Origin: JBCCRH01 sp039208045
GTDB taxonomy: Bacteria > Bacteroidota > Bacteroidia > Chitinophagales > Saprospiraceae
NCBI GenBank assembly: GCA_039208045.1
Contig: JBCCRH010000211.1
Location: 1-10,272, forward strand
DNA length: 10,272 nt
Direction: 5' to 3'
Part shown: piece after piece, positions 1-7,335 of the stretch
How the letters are laid out: the number at the start of each line of letters is the position of its first letter
How positions within the stretch are numbered: the first letter of the stretch is position 1
The notes under the pieces: generated by a model
What the model was told of the DNA's origin: nothing
The model's database searches: none
What the model saw: the letters and a program-made list of their open reading frames with translations, nothing else
Position numbers and translations under genes: made by a program

Positions 1-90
1 AAACAATATTATTTTTTCAAAGAAAGGATAAGATTTTTCATTTTCTATGCATATACATAGGAAGTATGGACTCAGTGGATATTTTAGAAT

Positions 91-120
91 TTTATTTCTA
101 AAAAAGATTATGTAACTTTA
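91..120 (+). promoter_or_regulatory. Candidate Bacteroidota-type promoter (distal)
   Basis: TAACTTTA at 113-120 matches 7 of 8 positions of the Bacteroidota -7 element TAnnTTTG. TTTA at 91-94 is a 3 of 4 match to the -33 element TTTG, with 18 bp between them, slightly short of the usual 19-21. It lies in the most AT-rich part of the head region. If used, it would give a leader of roughly 160 nt containing both hairpins and the palindrome. AT-rich DNA gives such matches easily, so confidence is low. Confidence 0.25.
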
Positions 121-184
121 ATAAAATTTCAACCCATAGTAGGGCTTCTTTCCTTATTATTTTTCCTGCTTCAAGACAACATAA

Positions 185-223
185 CGCCTATGAAAGGCGA
201 AGGGCTATTGGCTTTGAGCCTTT
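185..223 (+). promoter_or_regulatory. Two adjacent hairpins in the leader
   Basis: Hairpin 1 pairs CGCCT (185-189) with AGGCG (195-199) around a 5-nt loop. Hairpin 2 starts at the next base and pairs AAGGGCT (200-206) with AGCCTTT (217-223), allowing one G-U pair, around a 10-nt loop. No run of T follows, so they do not look like an intrinsic terminator. They could be leader structures controlling the first gene or the 3' end of an upstream transcript. Stems are short and no known riboswitch or leader class was recognised. Confidence 0.35.
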
Positions 224-249
224 AGCATAATAACAAATACGTGTATTTG
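221..249 (+). promoter_or_regulatory. Candidate Bacteroidota-type promoter (proximal)
   Basis: TGTATTTG at 242-249 matches 7 of 8 positions of the -7 element TAnnTTTG. The nearest -33 look-alikes are TTTA at 221-224 (17 bp spacing) and TTTG at 213-216 (25 bp spacing); neither has the preferred 19-21 bp. The -7 element lies inside the palindrome at 233-250, so a protein bound there would block it. Transcription from here would leave a leader of about 30 nt before the ATG at 288. Confidence 0.25.
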
Positions 250-250
250 T
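233..250. promoter_or_regulatory. Perfect 8+8 bp palindrome, possible operator
   Basis: ACAAATAC-GT-GTATTTGT is a perfect inverted repeat with a 2-bp centre, ending 37 bp before the ATG of the first gene. The 2-nt centre is too tight for a good RNA hairpin loop unless the innermost pairs open, so a site for a dimeric DNA-binding protein is more likely. It overlaps the proximal promoter look-alike. No regulator is encoded in the window and the motif was not recognised as a known operator. Confidence 0.4.
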
Positions 251-287
251 CGTAATCATCCTATTATCTTAATGTAACTGTTAAGGC

Positions 288-3200
288 ATGAATGTCCGTA
301 ATACAGAAAGTAGCATACCAGGTGGGTTTACACTAGCGCAAGCCGAAGAATTAGGCGAAGCTTTTGGCCATGCCCCTTCTAATGATACGTTTATCATAGT
401 GGCTTACCTTACTGCGCCCCTCCAAATCGGTGCAGACCGCCCACTTTGGAATCGGTATGTAGTATTTGTTGATCCATTGAAACATAGCGCCACCGTTACT
501 TATGAGTGGCAAGCTACCTTGAAAGATGGCAATGGGGGAACTGTAATACAATTCACTGAAACTGGAACTCCTCTATTTACCATATCTGACCAAATAGCAG
601 ATAATCCTACTAGTATTGCTAATGCAACTACTATAGAAATCAGTCTTAAGATTCCAGAGATTCACCAGACGCCGCTCGTTTTCACACAGGTGATAAGTGG
701 GCTAGCACAGAATGTAGAAGATTTTATTGTTAATAATAGTAGCTACCCTGCTTTAGCTGCGGTATTCGGGCACCAATCAACCACAAGGGAAGTAGCTAAC
801 ACGACCAAAGATTATCTGATCGATAGAGAGGAAGCTTTTGGAAAGCCGCTAAGCATCCCTGCTAATCTGCCCACTGGGCTATCCTATTATACAATTTTGA
901 AAAAAAACAGTACGCTAACCGAAAATCGCTTCTTCGAAGCGAGCTTGAACGGTGCTATTGCCACGCTGCCGTTTGGAGTGGGGCATGCTCGTAAAACGGG
1001 AGTATGTCAGGTCAAGCCTCATCTGCTAGCGATGTTTTATCCAGCGAATGCTACTGAAGATGTCAGTAATATTAATAGCAATGGGCCTCAGTATACCACC
1101 TTACTCCCTTACCAAGTAATTGATGGCAGTGTGGTGATAGAGAGCGAAGTCGTAGATGATTTTGATGCGCTACCTGTTAATAGTAGGATTGATATATACA
1201 ATTTGCTACGTTTTCCGAAGTCGAATATCTTGATGGCTGCTTTTGTACTCCATCAGCTTAAAAAGACACATAGTACTTGGGCGAGTATTACGAAAGAAGA
1301 ACTCAAGAATAATAAGGACTGCCTACAAGGCATCCTTACAGAATTTTGGGAAGGCCCCAAAGGCAAAGAAAACTTTACGAAAAGTAAATTTGCGAAAGCG
1401 GTAGCTGCCTATAGCTACTCCTTATATATTAAAGAAATACTACAAGCTACCTCCTCTGCTATTGCGTATGAAACCATTCGGATCAAAGTACTAGATGTAC
1501 GTTCCGGTAGCCCCATTCGCTTTGCGAAGGTGAAACGCATCATTATTGACTCTTCTGGCGACCGCATTGGAGAATACGAAATAGCTGCTGCAACCGGCAA
1601 TGCCACTACTACAGCGCATGAGTTTGCCTACAATTCGAGCTATGATGATACGATTCCGGCTAACTACACAGACGAGCAAAAGCTCATCCTCAAAGCCCAG
1701 CGCGCCCTCAACGAGCTAGGCTACAATCACGGCCCCGCCGGTACTGCTTTTGGTAATAATGGCAGAAGTCAGTTCAATAACTACTGGGCGCACCGCATCA
1801 AAAGTGGATCGCCGCCCTTCGTCTCAGCAGGTAATCCTCCAGAGGAGGAATTATTGCTTATCATCGATGAATACGAATCGCACCGCTGTACCGACGATAA
1901 TGGCGTGCTCAAGGTTCGCGTCCCCAAAAACTTGCTGGACAATCGCTACCTGCGCATAGAAGTCGGCTTTTGGGAATTCCCCATTGCCGTAGAAGCCATG
2001 GCCTACCAAAGTAGCACGAGTCGCCTTACCCGAAGTGGAAACTCTAATCCCAACTCTACTGCGGATACTAATTTTGATGTCCGATGGGTAGGCAACCAAG
2101 ACTTAGCTTGGAATTCGAATATCCCTGCCCCAGATCACTTTGGCTGGCAAGTAGAAAACCCTGCCAATAATACTTCTATCAATTTAAAGGTAAACGAAGT
2201 ACTGATCCCAAAGGATGCTGCAACAGGAACAGAGGTAGAGGTAAATCAACTTTCTACTTTTTATGATCCTATTGTGTATCCGTTTCATTTTGTGGTGTTT
2301 GGGATGCAGTGGTGTCAGCCGGTGTGGGATGAGATTAATATTGATGCAGATGGAGTTTCGAAAAGGTCTACGGGAAAAGCATTTACTAACCGAAAAGACA
2401 GCAGTGGAAAGTGGATCAAAAACTTGAACATGCATATTGTTTCTAAGACCTATGGTGGGAACAATAATTCGCGTGCAAATGAGCCGAAAAGTTTTGGCCA
2501 ATATTATGGGTTTTATGATCGTAATCCATTCAATCATGAATATAGAGGGACTGGAAGGAGGCATGATGGGGTAGATTTATATACCGGGCCATCAGGTAAT
2601 ATTGATTGCTTTGCTGTGCATGGTGGTAAGGCTAGCAATTTTAGTGGGGGCAGTTTTGGTAGAAGAGTTGCATTAAGGATTTACCACCCATCTGAAAGAG
2701 TTTTTCTAAGTGCTCACCTGAGTAGCCTAATAGCAAGTATTAATGGAAAGATTGTTTTGGCAGGTCAAAAAATAGGCTTGGCGGGTCGAGATGGTACCGC
2801 ATTCAGTTCATCTAATGAACCTTCTCATTTACATTTTCAGCTCTATGATGGATCATCAAATTCCACTTCGGAGGAGCCTTTAGCTTTTTTGGAGTCAATA
2901 GACCCTGCCAATGCTGCTTTTTTACCCAGCAACAAGCTACCTATCATGCTGCCTTGTGAGTGTAAATATGGTACTGGTGCTTCTGTAAATCCAAATGGTT
3001 GCAATGCAGGAGGTGCTAGAGCACACCAATGCTGGGCACTCAGAAAATTTCCCAAATATGACTGGAAAAACACGAGGACAAATAGCGGTTCAGCAAACTA
3101 TCACGAATTTCCAAACGAGCTGAAACGTATCAACTCCATTCGTTGGTTTGCCTGTTCTTACATCCATCGCCTGCCTGAAACCAAATTAACAACTAGTTTA

Positions 3201-3857
3201 TCTACAACTGGGAATGAAATAGAGTTGGAAGTAGTGGATACGAGTACATTCCCCAAGTCAGGTTATTTGCTTATAGAAGATGAAATTATCAGATACAGCA
3301 GCAAAACTACTACCAAGTTTAAGCAGTGCATTAGAAGTCAGAAGGGCACCAGCAAAGCAAGTCACTCCACCCAAGTTGATATCACTTATCTGAATTTTAG
3401 AAGCTATTGGATACAGGCACATTTGCAGTTTGTATTTGAAAATAAAGGTAAATCTTACAACGGCATTTCCATTCCCAACAAGGATTATTTTGACCCTGGT
3501 GGAATTGATAATGTACTGGATCCTACTGGAACGAGTTGGACTTCTGAATTAAGTGTCAGTCAAGGCGACGAAGTAGAAGTAACCACTGACTCTAAACATG
3601 GCGGCAAACTGGTGAAAATTAAGAAGAGTAATAAGGTAGGCTGGATTAGGAGCAATCTGATAGATGCCGATGATAAGCTGACCCAAACAGTAAGTCATCT
3701 ACCAAAGTATGTCAGTAACTCAAGGGCATCGATTTACTTTTTCAGAGAAGAAGAATTGGGTATCCAAAATTTCACCAACTACAAGAAAAACTTTGAAGTT
3801 GATGGAACACTGGCAAAACGACTAAGAGCCTACATGATTGAACTCCCAACTGCATAA
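288..3857 (+). CDS. Multidomain M23 (LytM-type) zinc metallopeptidase without signal peptide
   Basis: This 1189-aa protein is a probable peptidoglycan endopeptidase within a larger mosaic. Residues about 58-122 look Ig/PKD-like. Residues 397-403 and 535-563 resemble the two halves of a carboxypeptidase-regulatory-like beta domain, and between them 462-503 resemble a PG_binding_1 helical motif (AQRALNELGY then FG). The M23 domain spans about 735-865: zinc ligands H759, D763 (HDGVD) and H849 (HLH), with H810 (SAHLS) and H847 at the catalytic positions, so it appears intact. Cysteines 890, 892, 905 and 915 follow. Residues about 983-1030 (core GYLLIEDEIIRYSS) resemble a motif of phage structural proteins, and 1088-1125 look SH3-like. 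The start is the first ATG after an in-frame TAA at 282-284; AAGG at 283-286 is too close to act as a Shine-Dalgarno. There is no signal peptide or membrane segment. Family and fold calls rest on motif recognition by eye; the M23 call is strongest. It heads the operon. Confidence 0.9.
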   Translation: MNVRNTESSIPGGFTLAQAEELGEAFGHAPSNDTFIIVAYLTAPLQIGADRPLWNRYVVFVDPLKHSATVTYEWQATLKDGNGGTVIQFTETGTPLFTISDQIADNPTSIANATTIEISLKIPEIHQTPLVFTQVISGLAQNVEDFIVNNSSYPALAAVFGHQSTTREVANTTKDYLIDREEAFGKPLSIPANLPTGLSYYTILKKNSTLTENRFFEASLNGAIATLPFGVGHARKTGVCQVKPHLLAMFYPANATEDVSNINSNGPQYTTLLPYQVIDGSVVIESEVVDDFDALPVNSRIDIYNLLRFPKSNILMAAFVLHQLKKTHSTWASITKEELKNNKDCLQGILTEFWEGPKGKENFTKSKFAKAVAAYSYSLYIKEILQATSSAIAYETIRIKVLDVRSGSPIRFAKVKRIIIDSSGDRIGEYEIAAATGNATTTAHEFAYNSSYDDTIPANYTDEQKLILKAQRALNELGYNHGPAGTAFGNNGRSQFNNYWAHRIKSGSPPFVSAGNPPEEELLLIIDEYESHRCTDDNGVLKVRVPKNLLDNRYLRIEVGFWEFPIAVEAMAYQSSTSRLTRSGNSNPNSTADTNFDVRWVGNQDLAWNSNIPAPDHFGWQVENPANNTSINLKVNEVLIPKDAATGTEVEVNQLSTFYDPIVYPFHFVVFGMQWCQPVWDEINIDADGVSKRSTGKAFTNRKDSSGKWIKNLNMHIVSKTYGGNNNSRANEPKSFGQYYGFYDRNPFNHEYRGTGRRHDGVDLYTGPSGNIDCFAVHGGKASNFSGGSFGRRVALRIYHPSERVFLSAHLSSLIASINGKIVLAGQKIGLAGRDGTAFSSSNEPSHLHFQLYDGSSNSTSEEPLAFLESIDPANAAFLPSNKLPIMLPCECKYGTGASVNPNGCNAGGARAHQCWALRKFPKYDWKNTRTNSGSANYHEFPNELKRINSIRWFACSYIHRLPETKLTTSLSTTGNEIELEVVDTSTFPKSGYLLIEDEIIRYSSKTTTKFKQCIRSQKGTSKASHSTQVDITYLNFRSYWIQAHLQFVFENKGKSYNGISIPNKDYFDPGGIDNVLDPTGTSWTSELSVSQGDEVEVTTDSKHGGKLVKIKKSNKVGWIRSNLIDADDKLTQTVSHLPKYVSNSRASIYFFREEELGIQNFTNYKKNFEVDGTLAKRLRAYMIELPTA

Positions 3858-3874
3858 TCCAAAAAATCATTTCT

Positions 3875-6800
3875 ATGAACAAATCATTCACCGAGATACT
3901 AAGCATAGAGCTCGCCAAGCTCCTACTCCCGCTCTTGCTCCTAAAGACCGAAAAGGATATCGAAAAGCTGATGAAAGAGCTGGGCTGGGAAGTAGATGTT
4001 CCCGGTAATATCGTAAATGATTTCACCGACCTAGTGACAGAAGTTGGGAAGTTGCTTACGGAAATTAATAAGTTTCCTACAGCGGCTACCGATCAGGATA
4101 AAATAAAGGTGATCAAGGATGTAGGTACACAAGTGGGGCGCGTAGTGAAGGAGGTGCAGAAGCAGGAGGTCATTTCCGCTTTTCAGCAGCTTATCAATCT
4201 AGCTACCAGCGGTATTAATGATGACGATGCCGCCTTATTTTTCCGTCGCTTGAGCGACTACCTCGTCTATACCTACTTCAAGGACTACTACAAAAAAATA
4301 TTTGCAGTAAAGCACTTACTGGGTATGGCAGAGGAGGTGGAGGATGCAGCAGGGCAGAAAATTAAAACCATTCAGTGGAGCCGTATCGGGAAACTATTTA
4401 CACGCCCGATAGAGGTCTTCGAAGAAGTCTACAAATGGGGCGATGCAGCAGATAACAGCACCTTCGATCACGGCAAATTTTTGAAGCGCTTTGAAAAACT
4501 GATTGCTTGGTGGGGCATTGCAGGAGGCATTTATGAGCAGAAAAATACTGTTGCCACGCACATCGGAAATACCTATGACACGCCCCCCAAAGAAATCCGC
4601 ATGCCACTCTATCAGGATGGCATTTGGCCCGATAATTGGCGAGAACTCGATCTCAATCTTTCCCCCTTCACGTTGGCAAGCGACAAAGGTGTGTTGATCT
4701 ACCCCTACTTCTTTGGAGGCGTTTCTATCAGTGATGACCTCCATCCCAATTGGAGCTTTGAACTAGAAGGAGACATCAATACCGGCTTTACCTTCGGGCT
4801 GGGCATCACGCCCCCCGCCGAATTGGAGATTACTGGTAATGTCGACGACGCTTGGGATCAGCAGGATTTGAAGCTCAAACTGTTGATCGAGCGCAAAGGC
4901 GCCGCCCCTAAAATCTATCTATTCGGCTCACCTAGCGCTACCCACCTTTCGCTAGCGAAGCTGGGCATGACCGCTTTTGTCGATAAAAAAGGAACCACCA
5001 AAAAAGACTTCGGGCTAGAGCTGCGCCTTTACGAGCTGCGCCTCGAAATCAAGAAAGGCCAAGGCGATGGTTTTATCAACAAAATCTTGCCCAGTAGTGG
5101 CCTTTATGCAGCAGCCGATATTGAGTTGGGCTACTCCCTAGAAAAAGGCTTTTACTTTAAGGGAAGTGGTACTTTTGGGATCGATATACCTTTGCACCTC
5201 ACCTTAGGAACCCTAAAGATAAAGGGCTTGAACCTAGGCTTTAAGCCAGATAGTGACGGCCTGGGCCTTGATCTGGGCAGCACCCTCCAACTCAAGCTAG
5301 GGCCCATTACGGGTCTGGTTGAAAATATTGGGCTAAAAAACTTGCTCACTTTCCCGGATAGCAGTGGAGCTGCTGGATTTAGCTTGTCAAACTTAGAGGT
5401 AGACTTTAAGCCCCCTAATGGTATTGGTATCAATATTGATACGGGGGTGGTGACCGGTGGCGGCTATCTGTATATCAATGCAGAAGAGGGCCGATATGCG
5501 GGAGTAGCTGGCTTGAACATTAAAGAAAAAATCAAGCTATCGGCTTTCGGTCTGATTGCTACGAAATTGCCCAGCGGCAACGATGGCTACTCCTTCTTGA
5601 TTTTCATTTCTGCCGAGTTTCCACCTATCCAGTTAGGGTTTGGCTTTACGCTAAATGGCGTGGGTGGTTTGGCGGGTATTCACCGAACGGTATCGGTGGA
5701 CAAGCTCCGCAAAGGAGTTAAATCGGGAGCGTACGATCGACTACTCTTTCCGGCCAATCCGGTAGAAGACGCCTTAGAGATTATTGCAGACCTCAGGGCT
5801 ATTTTTCCGATTCAAGAAGGGCGCTATGTCTTTGGCTTGATGGGCAAAATAGGCTGGGGAACGCCTACGCTAATCAGCGTCGATTTGGGGCTGATTATTG
5901 AGGTGCCTAGTCCTGTTCGGCTGGCCATATTGGGGGTAGTAAAAGCGATTCTGCCCGACGAGAAAGGCAAAATTCTGAAGTTAAACGTAAACTTCCTGGG
6001 CATTATTGATTTTGGTAAAAAATGTCTATCGTTCGATGCTTCTATTTACGATTCTAAGCTACTGACGTTTTCCCTTTCGGGAGATATGGCCCTGCGCCTC
6101 AAGTGGGGCAACAACTCCAATTTCATCATGAGTGTTGGAGGCTTCCACCCCAGTTTTGATGCGCCTGCTGGACTAAGTGGCATGAAGCGCCTCACCATTA
6201 AATTGCTGAAAGGGAACAATCCGCGCTTGACGCTTTCTACCTACTTTGCGGTGACCTCCAATACGGTGCAATTTGGGGCAAAAGTAGAAGTCTATGTAAA
6301 AGCAACCAAGCGGGTCACGGCGGAGGGCTTTTTGAGTTTTGATGCCCTATTCCAGTTCAACCCCTTCTATATGCACATTTTGGCGGCAGCCTACCTTGCG
6401 ATAAAATGGAAGGGAAAAGAGAAGTTTAGCATCAGCGCGAATGTATCGCTGGAAGGGCCTACTCCTTGGAATGTAAATGGGCAGGCAGAAGTAAAAATAC
6501 TGGGCTTCAAAGTGAAGGTGAAGGTGAAAAAACGCTGGGGCAAATCCCAAAATACGACCCTTCCCGCAGTAAGTGTAGCTGGAGAGTTAGCGGCAGCCAT
6601 GGGTGATATTAGAAACTGGTCGGCACGCCTTCCTTCTAGCAATCAGCAAGTGGTGCAGTTGGTAGAACTACCAGAAGATGCACTCATTCTCCACCCTATG
6701 GGTCAGCTAACCATCAGCCAAAAGACCTTGCCTTTGAACTTAAATATCCAGCTCTTTGGCAACCAAGAGGTAACCGATGGTGGACAATACAAAGTTAACC

Positions 6801-7333
6801 AGCTAAGAGTTGGCTCTACTGTCATCTCCTCTTCTGACATCAACTACATCAAAGAAGAATTTGCACCAGCGCACTTCCGTAAAATGAGCGAAACGCAGAA
6901 GCTCTCTAGTGCTTCTTTTGTCAAATATGATAGTGGAGTGACCGTAGGTGGCCTGAGCAATTTGGACGGTTCCAGCCATGTAAACAAAACTATCGAGTAC
7001 GAAGTCATCGAATTGGGAGCGGTTCCAAGTCAAGGCTCGCCTGTGATGATGGCAGAACAGGTGGCCGTGCTTAACGCTATGGTAATAGGCGGAGCAGCAG
7101 GGCAATCTGCGCTTTCTTTCTCATCTGCTATTGCACCACTGGCACCCGCTGAGATTACGGTACTGGAAGAAGAATATGGGGTAGTACGCCTCAGCGACTT
7201 ACAGCTATACACTGCTGACCTTTACCATTCCTCATTTGCGGAAGCAGTAGATTATTACACAGAAATAGTGGGCAATAACCCCAGTGAGCGGACCAATTTG
7301 AAAATCCTACCAAAATTTGAAATCCAGTCCTAA
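3875..7333 (+). CDS. Large beta-rich DUF6603-like protein, function unknown
   Basis: This 1152-aa protein has a helical, charged N-terminal part (about 1-215) followed from about residue 270 by long alternating hydrophobic/polar strands. The core matches my memory of the uncharacterised DUF6603 family: VTGGGYL (526-532), FPPIQLGFGF (582-591), GIHRTV (601-606), LLFP (623-626), LRAIFP (640-645), GKIGWGTP (657-664), GDMALRLKW (736-744) and GGFHP (755-759). An FKP-plus-GlGl unit occurs twice, at 456 and 511. The core ends near a basic strand VKVKVKKRW (880-888), encoded by tandem GTGAAG copies. The C-terminal part has HPMGQL (940-945) and FAPAHF (996-1001), also familiar from such proteins. The leucine-rich stretch near residues 14-23 is too short and charge-flanked to be a signal peptide or membrane helix. 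The gene starts 17 bp after its neighbour with an A-rich leader and no Shine-Dalgarno. The biochemical role is unknown; a structural or lipid-contacting beta scaffold is only a guess. Confidence 0.85.
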   Translation: MNKSFTEILSIELAKLLLPLLLLKTEKDIEKLMKELGWEVDVPGNIVNDFTDLVTEVGKLLTEINKFPTAATDQDKIKVIKDVGTQVGRVVKEVQKQEVISAFQQLINLATSGINDDDAALFFRRLSDYLVYTYFKDYYKKIFAVKHLLGMAEEVEDAAGQKIKTIQWSRIGKLFTRPIEVFEEVYKWGDAADNSTFDHGKFLKRFEKLIAWWGIAGGIYEQKNTVATHIGNTYDTPPKEIRMPLYQDGIWPDNWRELDLNLSPFTLASDKGVLIYPYFFGGVSISDDLHPNWSFELEGDINTGFTFGLGITPPAELEITGNVDDAWDQQDLKLKLLIERKGAAPKIYLFGSPSATHLSLAKLGMTAFVDKKGTTKKDFGLELRLYELRLEIKKGQGDGFINKILPSSGLYAAADIELGYSLEKGFYFKGSGTFGIDIPLHLTLGTLKIKGLNLGFKPDSDGLGLDLGSTLQLKLGPITGLVENIGLKNLLTFPDSSGAAGFSLSNLEVDFKPPNGIGINIDTGVVTGGGYLYINAEEGRYAGVAGLNIKEKIKLSAFGLIATKLPSGNDGYSFLIFISAEFPPIQLGFGFTLNGVGGLAGIHRTVSVDKLRKGVKSGAYDRLLFPANPVEDALEIIADLRAIFPIQEGRYVFGLMGKIGWGTPTLISVDLGLIIEVPSPVRLAILGVVKAILPDEKGKILKLNVNFLGIIDFGKKCLSFDASIYDSKLLTFSLSGDMALRLKWGNNSNFIMSVGGFHPSFDAPAGLSGMKRLTIKLLKGNNPRLTLSTYFAVTSNTVQFGAKVEVYVKATKRVTAEGFLSFDALFQFNPFYMHILAAAYLAIKWKGKEKFSISANVSLEGPTPWNVNGQAEVKILGFKVKVKVKKRWGKSQNTTLPAVSVAGELAAAMGDIRNWSARLPSSNQQVVQLVELPEDALILHPMGQLTISQKTLPLNLNIQLFGNQEVTDGGQYKVNQLRVGSTVISSSDINYIKEEFAPAHFRKMSETQKLSSASFVKYDSGVTVGGLSNLDGSSHVNKTIEYEVIELGAVPSQGSPVMMAEQVAVLNAMVIGGAAGQSALSFSSAIAPLAPAEITVLEEEYGVVRLSDLQLYTADLYHSSFAEAVDYYTEIVGNNPSERTNLKILPKFEIQS

Positions 7334-7335
7334 TG
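7331..7335 (+). promoter_or_regulatory. TAATG stop-start overlap, translational coupling
   Basis: The TAA stop of the second gene (7331-7333) shares its last A with the ATG of the third gene (7333-7335). No Shine-Dalgarno lies upstream of this ATG, so ribosomes ending the 1152-aa protein probably restart directly on the 927-aa one. This would keep the two products in a related ratio, as expected for partners. Confidence 0.7.

Larger units (their letters stand above)
1..287. other. AT-rich non-coding head region of the operon
   Basis: No convincing gene is visible here on either strand. Bases 1-120 are extremely AT-rich (26 G or C by hand count, about 22%), against 40-50% in the genes that follow. 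The stretch contains a pyrimidine-rich tract at 145-172, two adjacent hairpins at 185-223 and a perfect palindrome at 233-250. An in-frame TAA at 282-284, one codon before the codon preceding the ATG, closes the reading frame of the first gene, so that protein cannot extend upstream. The region most likely holds the promoter and leader of the downstream operon. The upstream neighbour is not in the window. Confidence 0.75.

Noticed and set aside
1..60. Open frame from the window edge to TAG at 58-60, possibly the tail of an upstream gene
   Set aside because: The translation is Phe/Tyr/Lys-rich as expected of random AT-rich DNA, and 19 codons are too few to support a coding call.
66..110. Tiny ATG-started frame in the head region
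   Set aside because: It is only 14 codons, has no start signal and lies in very AT-rich DNA; there is no reason to call it a gene.
133..172. CCC/GGG mini-hairpin followed by a pyrimidine-rich tract, resembling a terminator
   Set aside because: The stem is only 3 bp, the following tract is broken by C and A, and it would be too weak to terminate transcription.
283..286. AAGG as a Shine-Dalgarno for the first gene
   Set aside because: Only one base separates it from the ATG, too close for ribosome positioning; Bacteroidota often start without such a site.
1750..1959. 69-aa + strand frame overlapping gene 1 in another phase
   Set aside because: It overlaps the strand region of gene 1 that gives a coherent domain sequence, and its own translation is low in recognisable features.
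2184..2564. 126-aa reading frame on the minus strand within gene 1
   Set aside because: It lies opposite a well-supported domain-bearing gene, has no recognisable motif and an unnatural composition; it is a shadow of the + strand frame.
3902..3946. Leucine-rich stretch near the N terminus of protein 2 as a signal peptide or membrane helix
   Set aside because: The uninterrupted hydrophobic run is only about 9 residues, is flanked by Glu and Lys, and lacks a cleavage site; it fits an amphipathic helix better.
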